Origin: Sphingopyxis sp. BSN-002 | Lineage (GTDB): Bacteria > Pseudomonadota > Alphaproteobacteria > Sphingomonadales > Sphingomonadaceae | Length of the DNA stretch: 64,000 bases | NCBI RefSeq assembly: GCF_022024275.1 | Contig: NZ_CP091804.1 | Span: 2,188,501 to 2,252,500, forward strand | Direction of reading: 5' to 3' | Shown here: one piece after another, positions 9,422 through 17,466 of the stretch | Numbering within the stretch: the first letter of the stretch is position 1 | Layout of the letters: every line of letters starts with the position of its first letter | Notes under the pieces: generated by a model | Told to the model about the DNA's origin: nothing | The model's database searches: none | The model's input: only the letters and a program-made list of their open reading frames with translations | Made by a program: the position numbers and the translations under genes

Positions 9422-10323
9422 AATATCTTCTGGAGAGCGGCGAGCAGGGTTTGCCGTGCCGTCAATGCTGCGAGCGCGATAGCCAATAGCGGCAGCGCCA
9501 GCAAGAGCGCCCAGCCGCCGGGGCCGAGCGAAGCGGTCGCGGCGAGCCCCGAGGTAACCCCCGACCATTGCCAGCCGATGAGCAGCAGGATCAGCGCTGC
9601 GACGACGCTGCCAAGCGCGATGCCGTAAGCCGTGTCGATCGCGATGCGGCGCTGAAACAGCCGCGTGATCTGCTGGTCGGTCGCCCCGATCATGTGGAGC
9701 ATCTCGATTGTCGCATAGTGGGTGCCGAGCGCGGCGCGTGCCGTCATGATCACGACCGCAGCGCTCGCGAGCGTCATCAGCACGACAAGCCCGCCGGCGA
9801 CCCACGCGAGCGAGCGGATCAGCCGCGCGACGGGACCCAGCCATTCGGCGTGCGGGATGATCCGCGCGCCGGGGGCCTCGCGTGCCACGAGTGCGCGGAG
9901 CTGCGCCATATGTCCGGCGCGATTCTCGCCGACGAAATCGATATCGACGAGTGCGGGAAGCGGCAGCGACTGCAGCACCGGATCGTCGCCTTCCGCGCCG
10001 CCGAACCATTGGCCGAGCGTCGCCTTCAGCTCTTCCTGTTCGACCGCGCGCGCCGAGCGGACGAAGGGCTGCGTTGCGGCGGCGCGACGGAGCGCCGCTG
10101 CCTGTTCGGCCCGCGTGACCGGGTTTGCCGTGACGATCTGTACCGTGACGCGTCCCGCGATAGCGCTTCCGATCGCATTGGCCGACCGCGCGAGGCCGAC
10201 GCCCGCAGCCGCCGCCAGCAGTGTCAGCAGCATCAGGATCGCGATGACCCATGGCGTGGGCCCCGACAGACGGCGGTCGGGAAGCAGGCGGCGATGCTGG
10301 GCGGGGACGCGCGGGATGATCAT
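9418..10323 (-). CDS. ftsX: Cell division protein FtsX
   Basis: A 301-residue membrane partner of FtsE. There is an N-terminal transmembrane helix (about residues 28-48), a periplasmic domain, and three further helices toward the C-terminus, the four-helix FtsX pattern. FtsEX links septal ring assembly to peptidoglycan hydrolase activation. The sequence is divergent, as is usual for alphaproteobacterial FtsX, so the call leans partly on the adjacent ftsE, whose stop lies 7 bp away. Confidence 0.88.
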   Translation of the reverse strand: MIIPRVPAQHRRLLPDRRLSGPTPWVIAILMLLTLLAAAAGVGLARSANAIGSAIAGRVTVQIVTANPVTRAEQAAALRRAAATQPFVRSARAVEQEELKATLGQWFGGAEGDDPVLQSLPLPALVDIDFVGENRAGHMAQLRALVAREAPGARIIPHAEWLGPVARLIRSLAWVAGGLVVLMTLASAAVVIMTARAALGTHYATIEMLHMIGATDQQITRLFQRRIAIDTAYGIALGSVVAALILLLIGWQWSGVTSGLAATASLGPGGWALLLALPLLAIALAALTARQTLLAALQKIL

Positions 10324-10330
10324 GCCGGCA

Positions 10331-11053
10331 TCACGAACGGTTCGGCGGATAGCGAAGCGCGCCGGTGGGGTCGGAGAGGCGGCCTTTCTCGAGCCGCATC
10401 ATCTGCGCGTTGTCGATGCGGCTGATCAGATGGATGTCGTGGGTGGCGACAACGACCGTGGTGCCGAGGCGATTCAGCGCCTCGAACAGGCCCAGAAGCC
10501 GCATCGCCATGTCGGGATCGACGTTACCCGTCGGCTCGTCGGCGACGAGCAGCTGCGGCCTAGCGATCACCGCGCGCGCGATCGCGACGCGCTGTTGCTC
10601 GCCGCCCGAAAGCGTCGGGGGGAAGGCGTCGGCGCGTTCGTCGAGCCCGATCCAGCTCAGCATTTCGCCGACGGGCCCCGCCAGATCCTCCTCGCTTACG
10701 CCGGCGATACGGAGCGGCAGCGCGATATTGTCGCGCGCCGACAGGTGCGGGATCAGGCGGAAGTCCTGAAAGACGACGCCGATCCGGCGGCGAAAGCCCG
10801 GCAACCGGTGACGCGGCATGTTGACCAGATCCTCGCCGAACAGGCGGACGATGCCGCGGCTCGGCCGTTGTGCGAGATAGAGCATCTTGAGGAGCGAGGT
10901 CTTGCCGGCGCCCGATGCCCCGGTCAGGAAATAGAAGCTGCCCGGCTGAAGATTGAAGCTGATATCGCGCAGGACCTCTTCATCGGGGCCGTAGCGGAGG
11001 CCGACGCCGCTGAATTCGACCATCGCACCGCCGGGACGGGGAGGCGAGGTCAT
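10331..11053 (-). CDS. ftsE: Cell division ATP-binding protein FtsE
   Basis: An ABC-type ATPase of about 240 residues. Walker A is G-A-S-G-A-G-K-T-S, the signature L-S-G-G-E-Q-Q-R, Walker B L-L-V-A-D-E-P-T-G-N and the H-loop A-T-H-D; F-Q-D-F-R-L-I at the Q-loop is typical of FtsE. The ATG at 11053 has an AGGGA-like ribosome site; a second in-frame ATG at 11023 (M-V-E-F-S-G-V) would give 230 residues, closer to the family norm. The gene heads the run ftsE-ftsX-ElyC/SanA-plsC and is divergent from the zinc-ribbon gene. Confidence 0.93.
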   Translation of the reverse strand: MTSPPRPGGAMVEFSGVGLRYGPDEEVLRDISFNLQPGSFYFLTGASGAGKTSLLKMLYLAQRPSRGIVRLFGEDLVNMPRHRLPGFRRRIGVVFQDFRLIPHLSARDNIALPLRIAGVSEEDLAGPVGEMLSWIGLDERADAFPPTLSGGEQQRVAIARAVIARPQLLVADEPTGNVDPDMAMRLLGLFEALNRLGTTVVVATHDIHLISRIDNAQMMRLEKGRLSDPTGALRYPPNRS

Positions 11054-11211
11054 GACGCCATCCCTGTACCAGACGGCACCCTGCAAGCGGCGCGAGGCGG
11101 GGCGATCGGGGCGCTCATAGCGTCGCCTGTTACACGGCTATCCACCGAGGTAAAGCGCGAAGCGCGACACGGTGCTTGCAACACGCGAATCGGCGTGTTT
11201 AGAGGGGTTCC

Positions 11212-11964
11212 ATGATCCTTGCCTGCCCGTCCTGTCATACGCGCTATGTCGTGCCCGATACCGCGATAGGACCGACGGGGCGTACCGTGCGCTGTGCAAG
11301 CTGCCGTCACAGCTGGTTCCAGGAGCCTGCGGCTCCGGTCGCCGCGACAGTGGCGGAGGCCGCTTCGGTACCGGTCGCACGCGAGCCCGATCCGGAACCG
11401 GCGGCCGCGCCATTGGCCGCGGAGCCGGCCGCCGCCGCCGCTCCGCCGCCGCCGCCCCAGGCTTTTGCCGTGCCCGAAGTCCCGGTCGTTCAGCCCCCGG
11501 CCGAAGAGGCACCGCTTCCTTTCCGCCGTCCGCGCCGCAATCCGGCGAAACGCTGGACGTGGATCGCCGCGAGTGCGGCCGCGCTGATGCTCGCCGCAAC
11601 GGGTGCGCTCTACTGGTTCGGCCTGCCGGGCTGGGCACAGGGGCTGGGGATTCCGGGGATGGTCGACGAGCCCGACCTCGTCATCGAGCTGCCGCCGAAC
11701 CAGGATCACCGCGAACTGGCCGACGGCACCATCTATTTCGCCGCATCGGGGGTGATCATCAACCCGACCGACCGCGAGCAGCGCGTTCCGCCGATCCTCG
11801 CCGAGCTGCGCGATGCGCAGGGGACGATCGTTTACAGCTGGACGATCAAGCCGCCGGTGCGGATGCTGCCGCCGAACGAGAAGGTCAATTTCAGCGAAGC
11901 GAAGCTCGACATTCCCCGCCGCGCGACGCAGCTGACCGTCAGCTGGGCGCTTCCGAAAAGCTGA
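11212..11964 (+). CDS. MJ0042-type zinc-ribbon membrane protein
   Basis: A 250-residue protein. Residues 5-32 form a zinc ribbon with two Cys pairs (C-P-S-C and C-A-S-C), matching the MJ0042/zinc_ribbon_5 family. A proline- and alanine-rich linker of about 75 residues follows, then one transmembrane helix near residues 122-142 and a C-terminal beta-rich domain of the DUF3426 kind. The ribbon should lie in the cytoplasm and the C-terminus in the periplasm. The function is unknown. It is divergent from ftsE, an arrangement I recall from other sphingomonads, which suggests an envelope or division role (inference). Confidence 0.8.
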   Translation: MILACPSCHTRYVVPDTAIGPTGRTVRCASCRHSWFQEPAAPVAATVAEAASVPVAREPDPEPAAAPLAAEPAAAAAPPPPPQAFAVPEVPVVQPPAEEAPLPFRRPRRNPAKRWTWIAASAAALMLAATGALYWFGLPGWAQGLGIPGMVDEPDLVIELPPNQDHRELADGTIYFAASGVIINPTDREQRVPPILAELRDAQGTIVYSWTIKPPVRMLPPNEKVNFSEAKLDIPRRATQLTVSWALPKS

Positions 11965-11995
11965 TTTTCGAGCGTTTTACGGTGACGTCACGGCG

Positions 11996-13057
11996 TCACA
12001 GGGCGAGGGCGGCCGCCAATGACAGCAGGAAGCTCGTCAGCGTCGCAATGACGATCGGTGCGAAACTCCGCCATCCCTGATCGAGCAACAGGTGCAACCG
12101 CGCCTTCATCGCCGTCGCGACGATCGCCAGTAGCAACAAGGCCTGTGCGCCTGTTGCGGCAACGCTTTGCATCGGCTTGGGGATCGGCACCAGCGAGTTG
12201 ACCGCGGCGACGGCGAGGAAGCCGAGGATGAACCAGGGCAGGCGCAGCGGAATGCGCCTCGTCGCGCCGGGCTCGCCGCTGCGCCCGAGCCAGAGCGCGA
12301 CGAGCATCAGCATCGGGGCGAGCAGTGCGACGCGCGTCAGCTTGACGATCGTCGCGACCTCGCCGGCTTGCGGCGAGAAGGAAAAGCCGCCGCCGATCGC
12401 CTGCGCGACGTCATGAATCGACGCGCCGATCAGGAAGCCCGCCTGCGCATCGGTCAGGTGGAGCTGCGCCGCTAGCACGGGATAAAGCGTCATTGCGAGT
12501 GCGCTCGCGACGGTGATTCCAACCAACGTCAGGGTAAAGCGCGCCTGATCGACGCGTTTGTCGCCGATCAACGAATAGAGCGCGAGCGCCGCCGAGGCGC
12601 CGCAGATCGCGGTCGCCCCGCCGGCGAGCAGTGCGGCGTGCTTTTCCTGCGCGAACAGCCGCGCGGTCGCGACCGTCACGACGATCACCGCGATCATGAT
12701 CAGGACGAGCAGCGCGAAGGGGAGCGGCCCGAGTTCGGCGAGCTGCGCCGCCGTGATCCGCGCGCCGACAAGGACGATGCCGATGCGGAGCGCGGTCTGC
12801 GACATCAGGTCGAGTCCTGCATGCGTGCGCTTGTCCTGCGACAGAAAGCTCATCGACAGGCCGATGAGCAGCCCCATCAGCACGATCGGCGCGGCATAAT
12901 GGTCGGCGAGCCACGCCGCGGCGAGCGCGGCGATGGCGGTGACGAAGGCGCCGGGCAGATAGTCGCGCCACTTGCGCTTCGCGGGCGGTGCCGCCTCGAG
13001 CTGCATCTCGCCGTAGAGATCGGCCGCCATCGGCCAGTCATAGTCGGATGCCCGCAT
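11996..13057 (-). CDS. YeiH family putative sulfate exporter
   Basis: A 353-residue polytopic membrane protein with about 10 hydrophobic helices. Family landmarks are G-G-A-T-A-I-C-G-A-S-A-A, which contains the conserved Cys, and G-A-S-I-H-D-V-A-Q-A. Proteins of this UPF0324/YeiH family are annotated as sulfate exporters, on limited direct evidence. The start is ATG 13057 behind AGGGGG; a second ATG nine codons later is possible. The N-terminal 30 residues are cytoplasmic and charged. It converges on the zinc-ribbon gene and has its own promoter side facing the tRNA. Confidence 0.87.
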   Translation of the reverse strand: MRASDYDWPMAADLYGEMQLEAAPPAKRKWRDYLPGAFVTAIAALAAAWLADHYAAPIVLMGLLIGLSMSFLSQDKRTHAGLDLMSQTALRIGIVLVGARITAAQLAELGPLPFALLVLIMIAVIVVTVATARLFAQEKHAALLAGGATAICGASAALALYSLIGDKRVDQARFTLTLVGITVASALAMTLYPVLAAQLHLTDAQAGFLIGASIHDVAQAIGGGFSFSPQAGEVATIVKLTRVALLAPMLMLVALWLGRSGEPGATRRIPLRLPWFILGFLAVAAVNSLVPIPKPMQSVAATGAQALLLLAIVATAMKARLHLLLDQGWRSFAPIVIATLTSFLLSLAAALAL

Positions 13058-13157
13058 GCGTCCCCCTGCCTCAAGCGCCCGCTTCGCATATCCGGCGGCC
13101 GCGGTCGATAGGCCATTGCTGGCGGCGCGTACGCTTGCTAGAGGCCGCGCTCTACCG

Positions 13158-13234
<77 letters not shown>

Positions 13235-13396
13235 TTTTCCCTTGTATTTCAATAACTTGAATGGATCTCAAGGATATGCTTGGGAGTCCGGATTTTGCCA
13301 AGTAAGCAACTCGTTCGTGAGGCAAGACTGTTAGGCGCCGAATCCGTGTTATTGCGGCCGGAATTGAAGGAAGCGGCGCTCAGTAATTTCAATGCT

Positions 13397-13642
13397 TTAG
13401 AAGTTGGTTGAGAGCCTTCGAAGGTCGACCCCTGCCTTCGTCGCAAATTCACCGCAGTACGACGACAGCCGCCCAACATACTCGCCGATCATATAGGGTT
13501 GCTCATGGTCGGGACGGCAACTTTGCGCCTGAAATCGGACATTCGAAACCGCGCGGAATAGGTTGAAAGGGCAGCCCTTCAGGTGATTGCAATGTCCGCA
13601 ACCGGCCACGTTGCGCCAATGAGCTTCGGTCCGCGGAAACAC
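13397..13642 (-). CDS. Hypothetical small Cys-rich protein (doubtful)
   Basis: An 81-codon frame in the 530-bp gap between tRNA-Arg and the diguanylate cyclase. It contains C-G-H-C-N-H-L-K-G-C, which could bind a metal, but I recognise no family. The gap is lower in GC than its surroundings and holds one copy of a dispersed 15-bp motif (13594-13608) inside this frame, which argues that the frame may be chance or a gene remnant. Nothing else in 13235-13766 is supported. Confidence 0.25.
   Translation of the reverse strand: MFPRTEAHWRNVAGCGHCNHLKGCPFNLFRAVSNVRFQAQSCRPDHEQPYMIGEYVGRLSSYCGEFATKAGVDLRRLSTNF
13594..13608 (+). repeat. Dispersed motif copy, GTCCGCAACCGGCCA
   Basis: One of several copies of GTCCGCNAACGGCCA found in intergenic or weakly coding DNA of this window; this one differs from the consensus by one base. 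Confidence 0.4.
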
Positions 13643-13766
13643 TTCACAGGATGTTGAGCGAGTTGCTGCTCTGTCGTTCCGGCATTCACCTGACCTTTAC
13701 CCGGATTATAGCATCCCCTCCGATCCACTGGATCGGGGATCCAAATTTTCGCCATTGGTCGGGTGT

Positions 13767-14903
13767 ATGAATTATTATAATGTCATAGGAATTTTGAACA
13801 CGAGCATGGCGGCGATATTCTGCATCGCGCTGCTAGCGATCTGGCGAAACAACCGCACTCTGAATTATATTCGGGTATTCGGCCTTTCATACGCGGTCAG
13901 GTCACTGTGCTTTGGAATATTCTACTTCGCATTCTCGTTGGAAAACCCTGTGCTTCGCTATTCGGCGAACATCTTCCTGCTGTTCGCGATCGTGCTGCTT
14001 GCCATCGGTTTGTCCCACCGGCGCGGGCGCCCACCCCGCTACGGGGCTCTCCTTGCAATCGGGGCGCTTACGCTGGGCCCCCTCAACTATTATCAATTCG
14101 TAGATCCGAACTTGTTTGCCCGCGTGATCATTCTCAATTCCGGGCTGGCCTTGCTCAGTCTCCTGATGCTCCTGGATGTTGCAAGGACGACACGCCGCAC
14201 GCCGGTCGAGCAGGTGCTTCTGGGTTTGCTGCTCGTCTCCTGCGCCGGCTACCTTCTTCGGCCGCTGTTCCTGATTGCATCGGGCGCGTCCGGCCAACAG
14301 TTCGAAGGTTCATACTGGCTTGTCGTTTCGATCTCCGATGCGCTTATCTGCGCGATGACGGCAGTCGGAATATTTGCGGTTATTGCAAGCGACGTGATGG
14401 ATAGCATAAAGTCCGATGCGCTGACCGACGCGTTGTCCGGGTTGTTCAATCGCCGCGGTTTCGAGCCGCGCGCGCTCTGGGCAATGGAGATGCAGGCGGA
14501 CGGCAGGCCGGTGGCGCTGATTTTGGGGGATCTCGATCACTTCAAGTCAATCAACGATCAGTTCGGTCACACCAGCGGTGACCTGATCATCCGGCGCTTC
14601 TCCGAGGTTCTCAAGGACAAGGCTCCGGGAGGTGCGATTTTGGCGCGTCTGGGCGGTGAAGAATTCGCGATCATGCTGCCTTCAGGTGCGGCCGTCGCCG
14701 CGCACGAACTGGCCGAAGAGATCAGGACGGCGTTCAAGCAAACCGCCCCGGACATTATGTCCGGCGAGGCAAGCCCGACGGCAAGCTTCGGGATCGCGAT
14801 TGCGAGGGAAGATGAAAACCTGGAGGCTCTGATGGATCGCGCCGACCGTGCACTTTACAGAGCCAAGGGCGACGGTCGCGACCGCGTGCATCTGGCCGAA
14901 TAA
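13767..14903 (+). CDS. Membrane-bound diguanylate cyclase (GGDEF)
   Basis: A 378-residue enzyme that makes cyclic-di-GMP from two GTP. Residues about 1-205 hold 6-7 hydrophobic helices with no recognised sensor domain. The GGDEF domain occupies about 215-378, with D-A-L-S-G-L-F-N-R-R-G, D-L-D-H-F-K-S-I-N-D-Q-F-G-H and the active-site R-L-G-G-E-E-F. The inhibitory RxxD site expected five residues before GGEEF is absent (the sequence there is K-D-K-A-P-G-G-A-I), so product inhibition is not expected. The start is ATG 13767; an in-frame TTG at 13755 is less likely. It stands alone between the tRNA and the glucan locus. Confidence 0.9.
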   Translation: MNYYNVIGILNTSMAAIFCIALLAIWRNNRTLNYIRVFGLSYAVRSLCFGIFYFAFSLENPVLRYSANIFLLFAIVLLAIGLSHRRGRPPRYGALLAIGALTLGPLNYYQFVDPNLFARVIILNSGLALLSLLMLLDVARTTRRTPVEQVLLGLLLVSCAGYLLRPLFLIASGASGQQFEGSYWLVVSISDALICAMTAVGIFAVIASDVMDSIKSDALTDALSGLFNRRGFEPRALWAMEMQADGRPVALILGDLDHFKSINDQFGHTSGDLIIRRFSEVLKDKAPGGAILARLGGEEFAIMLPSGAAVAAHELAEEIRTAFKQTAPDIMSGEASPTASFGIAIAREDENLEALMDRADRALYRAKGDGRDRVHLAE

Positions 14904-15088
14904 GGCCACGTAGATATCGTTTTCCGATGTGGGAGCCAAATCCTAGCCGGCTTTGCGGGCAGGAAACGCGTTAAATTGCTCAGGCTTCGTATTCATCTTG
15001 AGCGAGTTCGGCCTGTAGTCCTATCCTTCGGACATCCGCAGTGGCGATTCCGGACAGGGGCCGCCGGCCTTTGGTGAGAGGAGGCTCG

Positions 15089-16285
15089 ATGAATCGTCCC
15101 TTGATCGCGATGTCGATGACCTCGCTATTGATTTGGGCGACGCCAGCGTTGGGCCGGGCGCCGGCGCTTTTTGTTGATAGCCGAAGCACGACCGCGAACG
15201 CCGCCGAGAGACTGGAAAAACAGGACCGCGAGGTTGCTTTGCGGCTCTCGAAAATCCCGTCCGCCTCATGGCTCGCATACGGCTCGCCGGAGGTCGTGGA
15301 AGAAAAGGCTCGTGACATTGTCGGCCGCGCCTCCGTCCAAGGGCATATCCCTGTTCTGGCGATCTACAATATTCCGTACCGCGACTGCGCTCTCTATTCA
15401 GCGGGCGGTGCCGCCGACAGCAGGGCCTACCGCGAATGGATCCTCGGCGTCGCACGCGGGATCGGTGATCGCGCCGCTATCGTCATTCTCGAGCCGGACG
15501 GACTCGGAGTCATTCCATGGCATCGCACCCTCGCGGGTGATATCGAGGGCTGCCGGCCTGAGGGGAAAAACGATGGCGCCGCAGCGCGGCGATATGAGGA
15601 ACTGCGCAGCGCCGTCGCGATTCTCTCTGAGCGACCCGGGGTCAGCATCTATCTCGATGGAACCGGCAGCAGCTGGCTGGCGCCCGGCGAGATCGCGAGC
15701 CGGCTGATCAAGGCGGATGTCGCCAAAGTGTCGGGTTTCTTCCTCAACGTTTCCAATTTCGAGAGCGATGACCGGGTCATTCCCTATGCACGCTGGGTCA
15801 GCGACTGTATCGCCCTCATCACGCGAGGCGGGCTCGATCCGCGCGAGTGTCCGAGCCAATATAGCCCCGCAGCTTTCGACGACGAGAAGAGCTGGGCGGC
15901 GACCGACAAGGCTTATGATCGCCTGTTCGTGCGAACGGGGCTGACACGCGATCCCTCGCGTCAGAAACATGCCGTGATCGATACGAGCCGTAACGGTCGG
16001 GGATCGTGGAAACCGCCTGCTGGCGCATATCGCGACGCGGAAGTCTGGTGCAATCCTCCCGGCCGAGGACTAGGCAGGCGACCTTCGCTCCAAACCGGAA
16101 ACCCCTATGTCGATGCCTTCCTCTGGATCAAGGTGCCTGGAGAATCCGATGGGGAATGTCTGCGCGGAACGGCGGGACCGGCGGATCCCGAGCGCGGCGT
16201 CACGGCCCCGCCTGCCGGGCAATGGTTCGCCGCGCAGGCGCGCGAACTGATCGAGCTGGCGGAGCCGCCGCTACCAGCCGAATGA
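15089..16285 (+). CDS. Exported glycoside hydrolase family 6 (cellulase-type)
   Basis: A 398-residue exported beta-1,4-glucanase or cellobiohydrolase. ATG 15089 follows GAGAGGAGG and gives a signal peptide cut near residue 22 (A-L-G-R). GH6 motifs appear in order: I-V-I-L-E-P-D-G-L-G (catalytic Asp), Y-L-D-G-T-G-S-S-W (Y-x-D-A-G-H-x-x-W in most members), S-G-F-F-L-N-V-S-N-F, V-I-D-T-S-R-N-G, W-C-N-P-P-G-R-G-L-G and F-L-W-I-K-V-P-G-E-S-D-G. No cellulose-binding module is attached. It converges on the LacI gene and belongs with the GH3, TonB receptor and sugar transporters nearby. Confidence 0.93.
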   Translation: MNRPLIAMSMTSLLIWATPALGRAPALFVDSRSTTANAAERLEKQDREVALRLSKIPSASWLAYGSPEVVEEKARDIVGRASVQGHIPVLAIYNIPYRDCALYSAGGAADSRAYREWILGVARGIGDRAAIVILEPDGLGVIPWHRTLAGDIEGCRPEGKNDGAAARRYEELRSAVAILSERPGVSIYLDGTGSSWLAPGEIASRLIKADVAKVSGFFLNVSNFESDDRVIPYARWVSDCIALITRGGLDPRECPSQYSPAAFDDEKSWAATDKAYDRLFVRTGLTRDPSRQKHAVIDTSRNGRGSWKPPAGAYRDAEVWCNPPGRGLGRRPSLQTGNPYVDAFLWIKVPGESDGECLRGTAGPADPERGVTAPPAGQWFAAQARELIELAEPPLPAE

Positions 16286-16294
16286 CAGCGGCGC

Positions 16295-17368
16295 CTACTC
16301 GGCAGGCGGTGCGGTCGAGGCGCGGACGAGCAATTCATGGGCATGGTCGCGCCGCCGCGATCCGGAGAAATCGCTCTTGCCGTCGAGCGCTGCAATCAGA
16401 CGATCGGCGGCGTCCCACGCCATTTGTCGAACGGGCTGATTGACGGTCGTGAGCTGCGGCCATGCGGTCCGCGAAACCTCGGAATTATCGAAGCCTGCCA
16501 CCGAAAGGTCGCCTGGCACGGCAAGGCCGAGATCGCGCGCCGCCGCGATGGCGGCTGCCGCCATATCGTCATTCTGCGCGAGAATGGCGGTCGGACGAGG
16601 GGATTGCGCGAGAAGCTCGCGCGCAGCGCGGTAGCCGACGTCATAGGTGAAGTCGCCTGTGACGACTAGCCGCTCGTCGATGGCCGCGCCGGCGTCGCCG
16701 AACGCGCGCCGATAGCCCTCCATCCGGCCGAGGCTGGCTGCGTGGGACGGATCGCCGAGGATGATACCGATACGTCGATGGCCGAGTGACAGGAGGTGCG
16801 CCGCGACCGCTTGGCCTGCAGCCGCTTCGTCCATCGTGACAACGATACCGCGGTCTAGCTCACTGTGGGGGGTAATTCGGCCATAGGGCAGTTTGTGCCG
16901 TTCGAGCATGTCGAGCAGCACCGGCTGGTCACAAGCCGGGGGCGCCAGGAGAATGCCGTCGAGACCGGCGCGGAGCAGGAGTCTCCCCAGCTCCTCGGGC
17001 CGGCTCGCGACATGATTGAAGGGAAGGACGACAAGACGGTAGCGTCCGTCCTCCAGACGTCCCAGCGCCCCGTTTTGCAAATCGACGACATAGCTGGGAC
17101 TCGGGCGCTCATAAGTGAGGCCGATAAGATAGGAGCGCCGCGCGATCAGGCTCTGAGCGGCGAGATTGGGATGATAGTCGAGCTCGGCCGCGGCTTCCTT
17201 GACCTTCTGGCGCACCGCCTTGCTGACATGCGGGGCGTCGTTGAGAGCGCGGGAGACGGTCTTGGGCGTGACGCCGGCCACGCGCGCGATGTCGACGATC
17301 GTGGTTCGCTTGGAAATCTGCCCCTCCGTCCTCGCGCAGGCCGCGCGATATCGCCCGATAGCGCGCAA
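16295..17368 (-). CDS. LacI family regulator of the glucan locus
   Basis: A 357-residue repressor. The helix-turn-helix T-I-V-D-I-A-R-V-A-G-V-T-P-K-T-V-S-R-A-L lies at residues about 23-42 with hinge helix near 65-75, then a periplasmic-binding-protein-like sensor domain. The only conventional in-frame start is TTG at 17368; a strong GGAGGGG lies just before an ATT codon at 17315-17317, so the true start is uncertain. It is divergent from the GH3 gene, and two tandem operator-like sequences lie between them, so it very likely represses that operon and perhaps itself. The inducer should be a glucose oligomer (inference). Confidence 0.92.
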   Translation of the reverse strand: MRAIGRYRAACARTEGQISKRTTIVDIARVAGVTPKTVSRALNDAPHVSKAVRQKVKEAAAELDYHPNLAAQSLIARRSYLIGLTYERPSPSYVVDLQNGALGRLEDGRYRLVVLPFNHVASRPEELGRLLLRAGLDGILLAPPACDQPVLLDMLERHKLPYGRITPHSELDRGIVVTMDEAAAGQAVAAHLLSLGHRRIGIILGDPSHAASLGRMEGYRRAFGDAGAAIDERLVVTGDFTYDVGYRAARELLAQSPRPTAILAQNDDMAAAAIAAARDLGLAVPGDLSVAGFDNSEVSRTAWPQLTTVNQPVRQMAWDAADRLIAALDGKSDFSGSRRRDHAHELLVRASTAPPAE

Positions 17369-17412
17369 TTACAAGCCTCATAGCGCCTCGCTTGACTTCT
17401 GTCGATGCACGA

Positions 17413-17447
17413 CGGTAAACGTTGACCGAGAATCGGTAAACGTTGAC
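17413..17447. promoter_or_regulatory. Two tandem LacI-type operators
   Basis: CGGTAAACGTTGAC occurs twice without change, at 17413-17426 and 17434-17447. Each copy is a near palindrome centred on AACGTT, the usual LacI-family pattern with a central CG. The centres are 21 bp apart, two helical turns, so two dimers would sit on one DNA face. The second copy ends 19 bp before the GH3 start codon. Confidence 0.75.
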
Positions 17448-17466
17448 ATAAAATGGGGGAGAGGGA

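Noticed and set aside
8891..10252. Apparent 453-residue fusion of the ElyC/SanA-like protein with an upstream domain
   Set aside because: The upstream part is ftsX in another frame; ATG 9421 overlapping the ftsX stop is the real start.
9722..11215. 497-codon plus-strand frame opposite ftsX and ftsE
   Set aside because: Shadow of ftsE-ftsX.
17315..17317. ATT as start codon of the LacI gene behind GGAGGGG
   Set aside because: ATT starts are very rare; kept only as a remark because the in-frame TTG is available.
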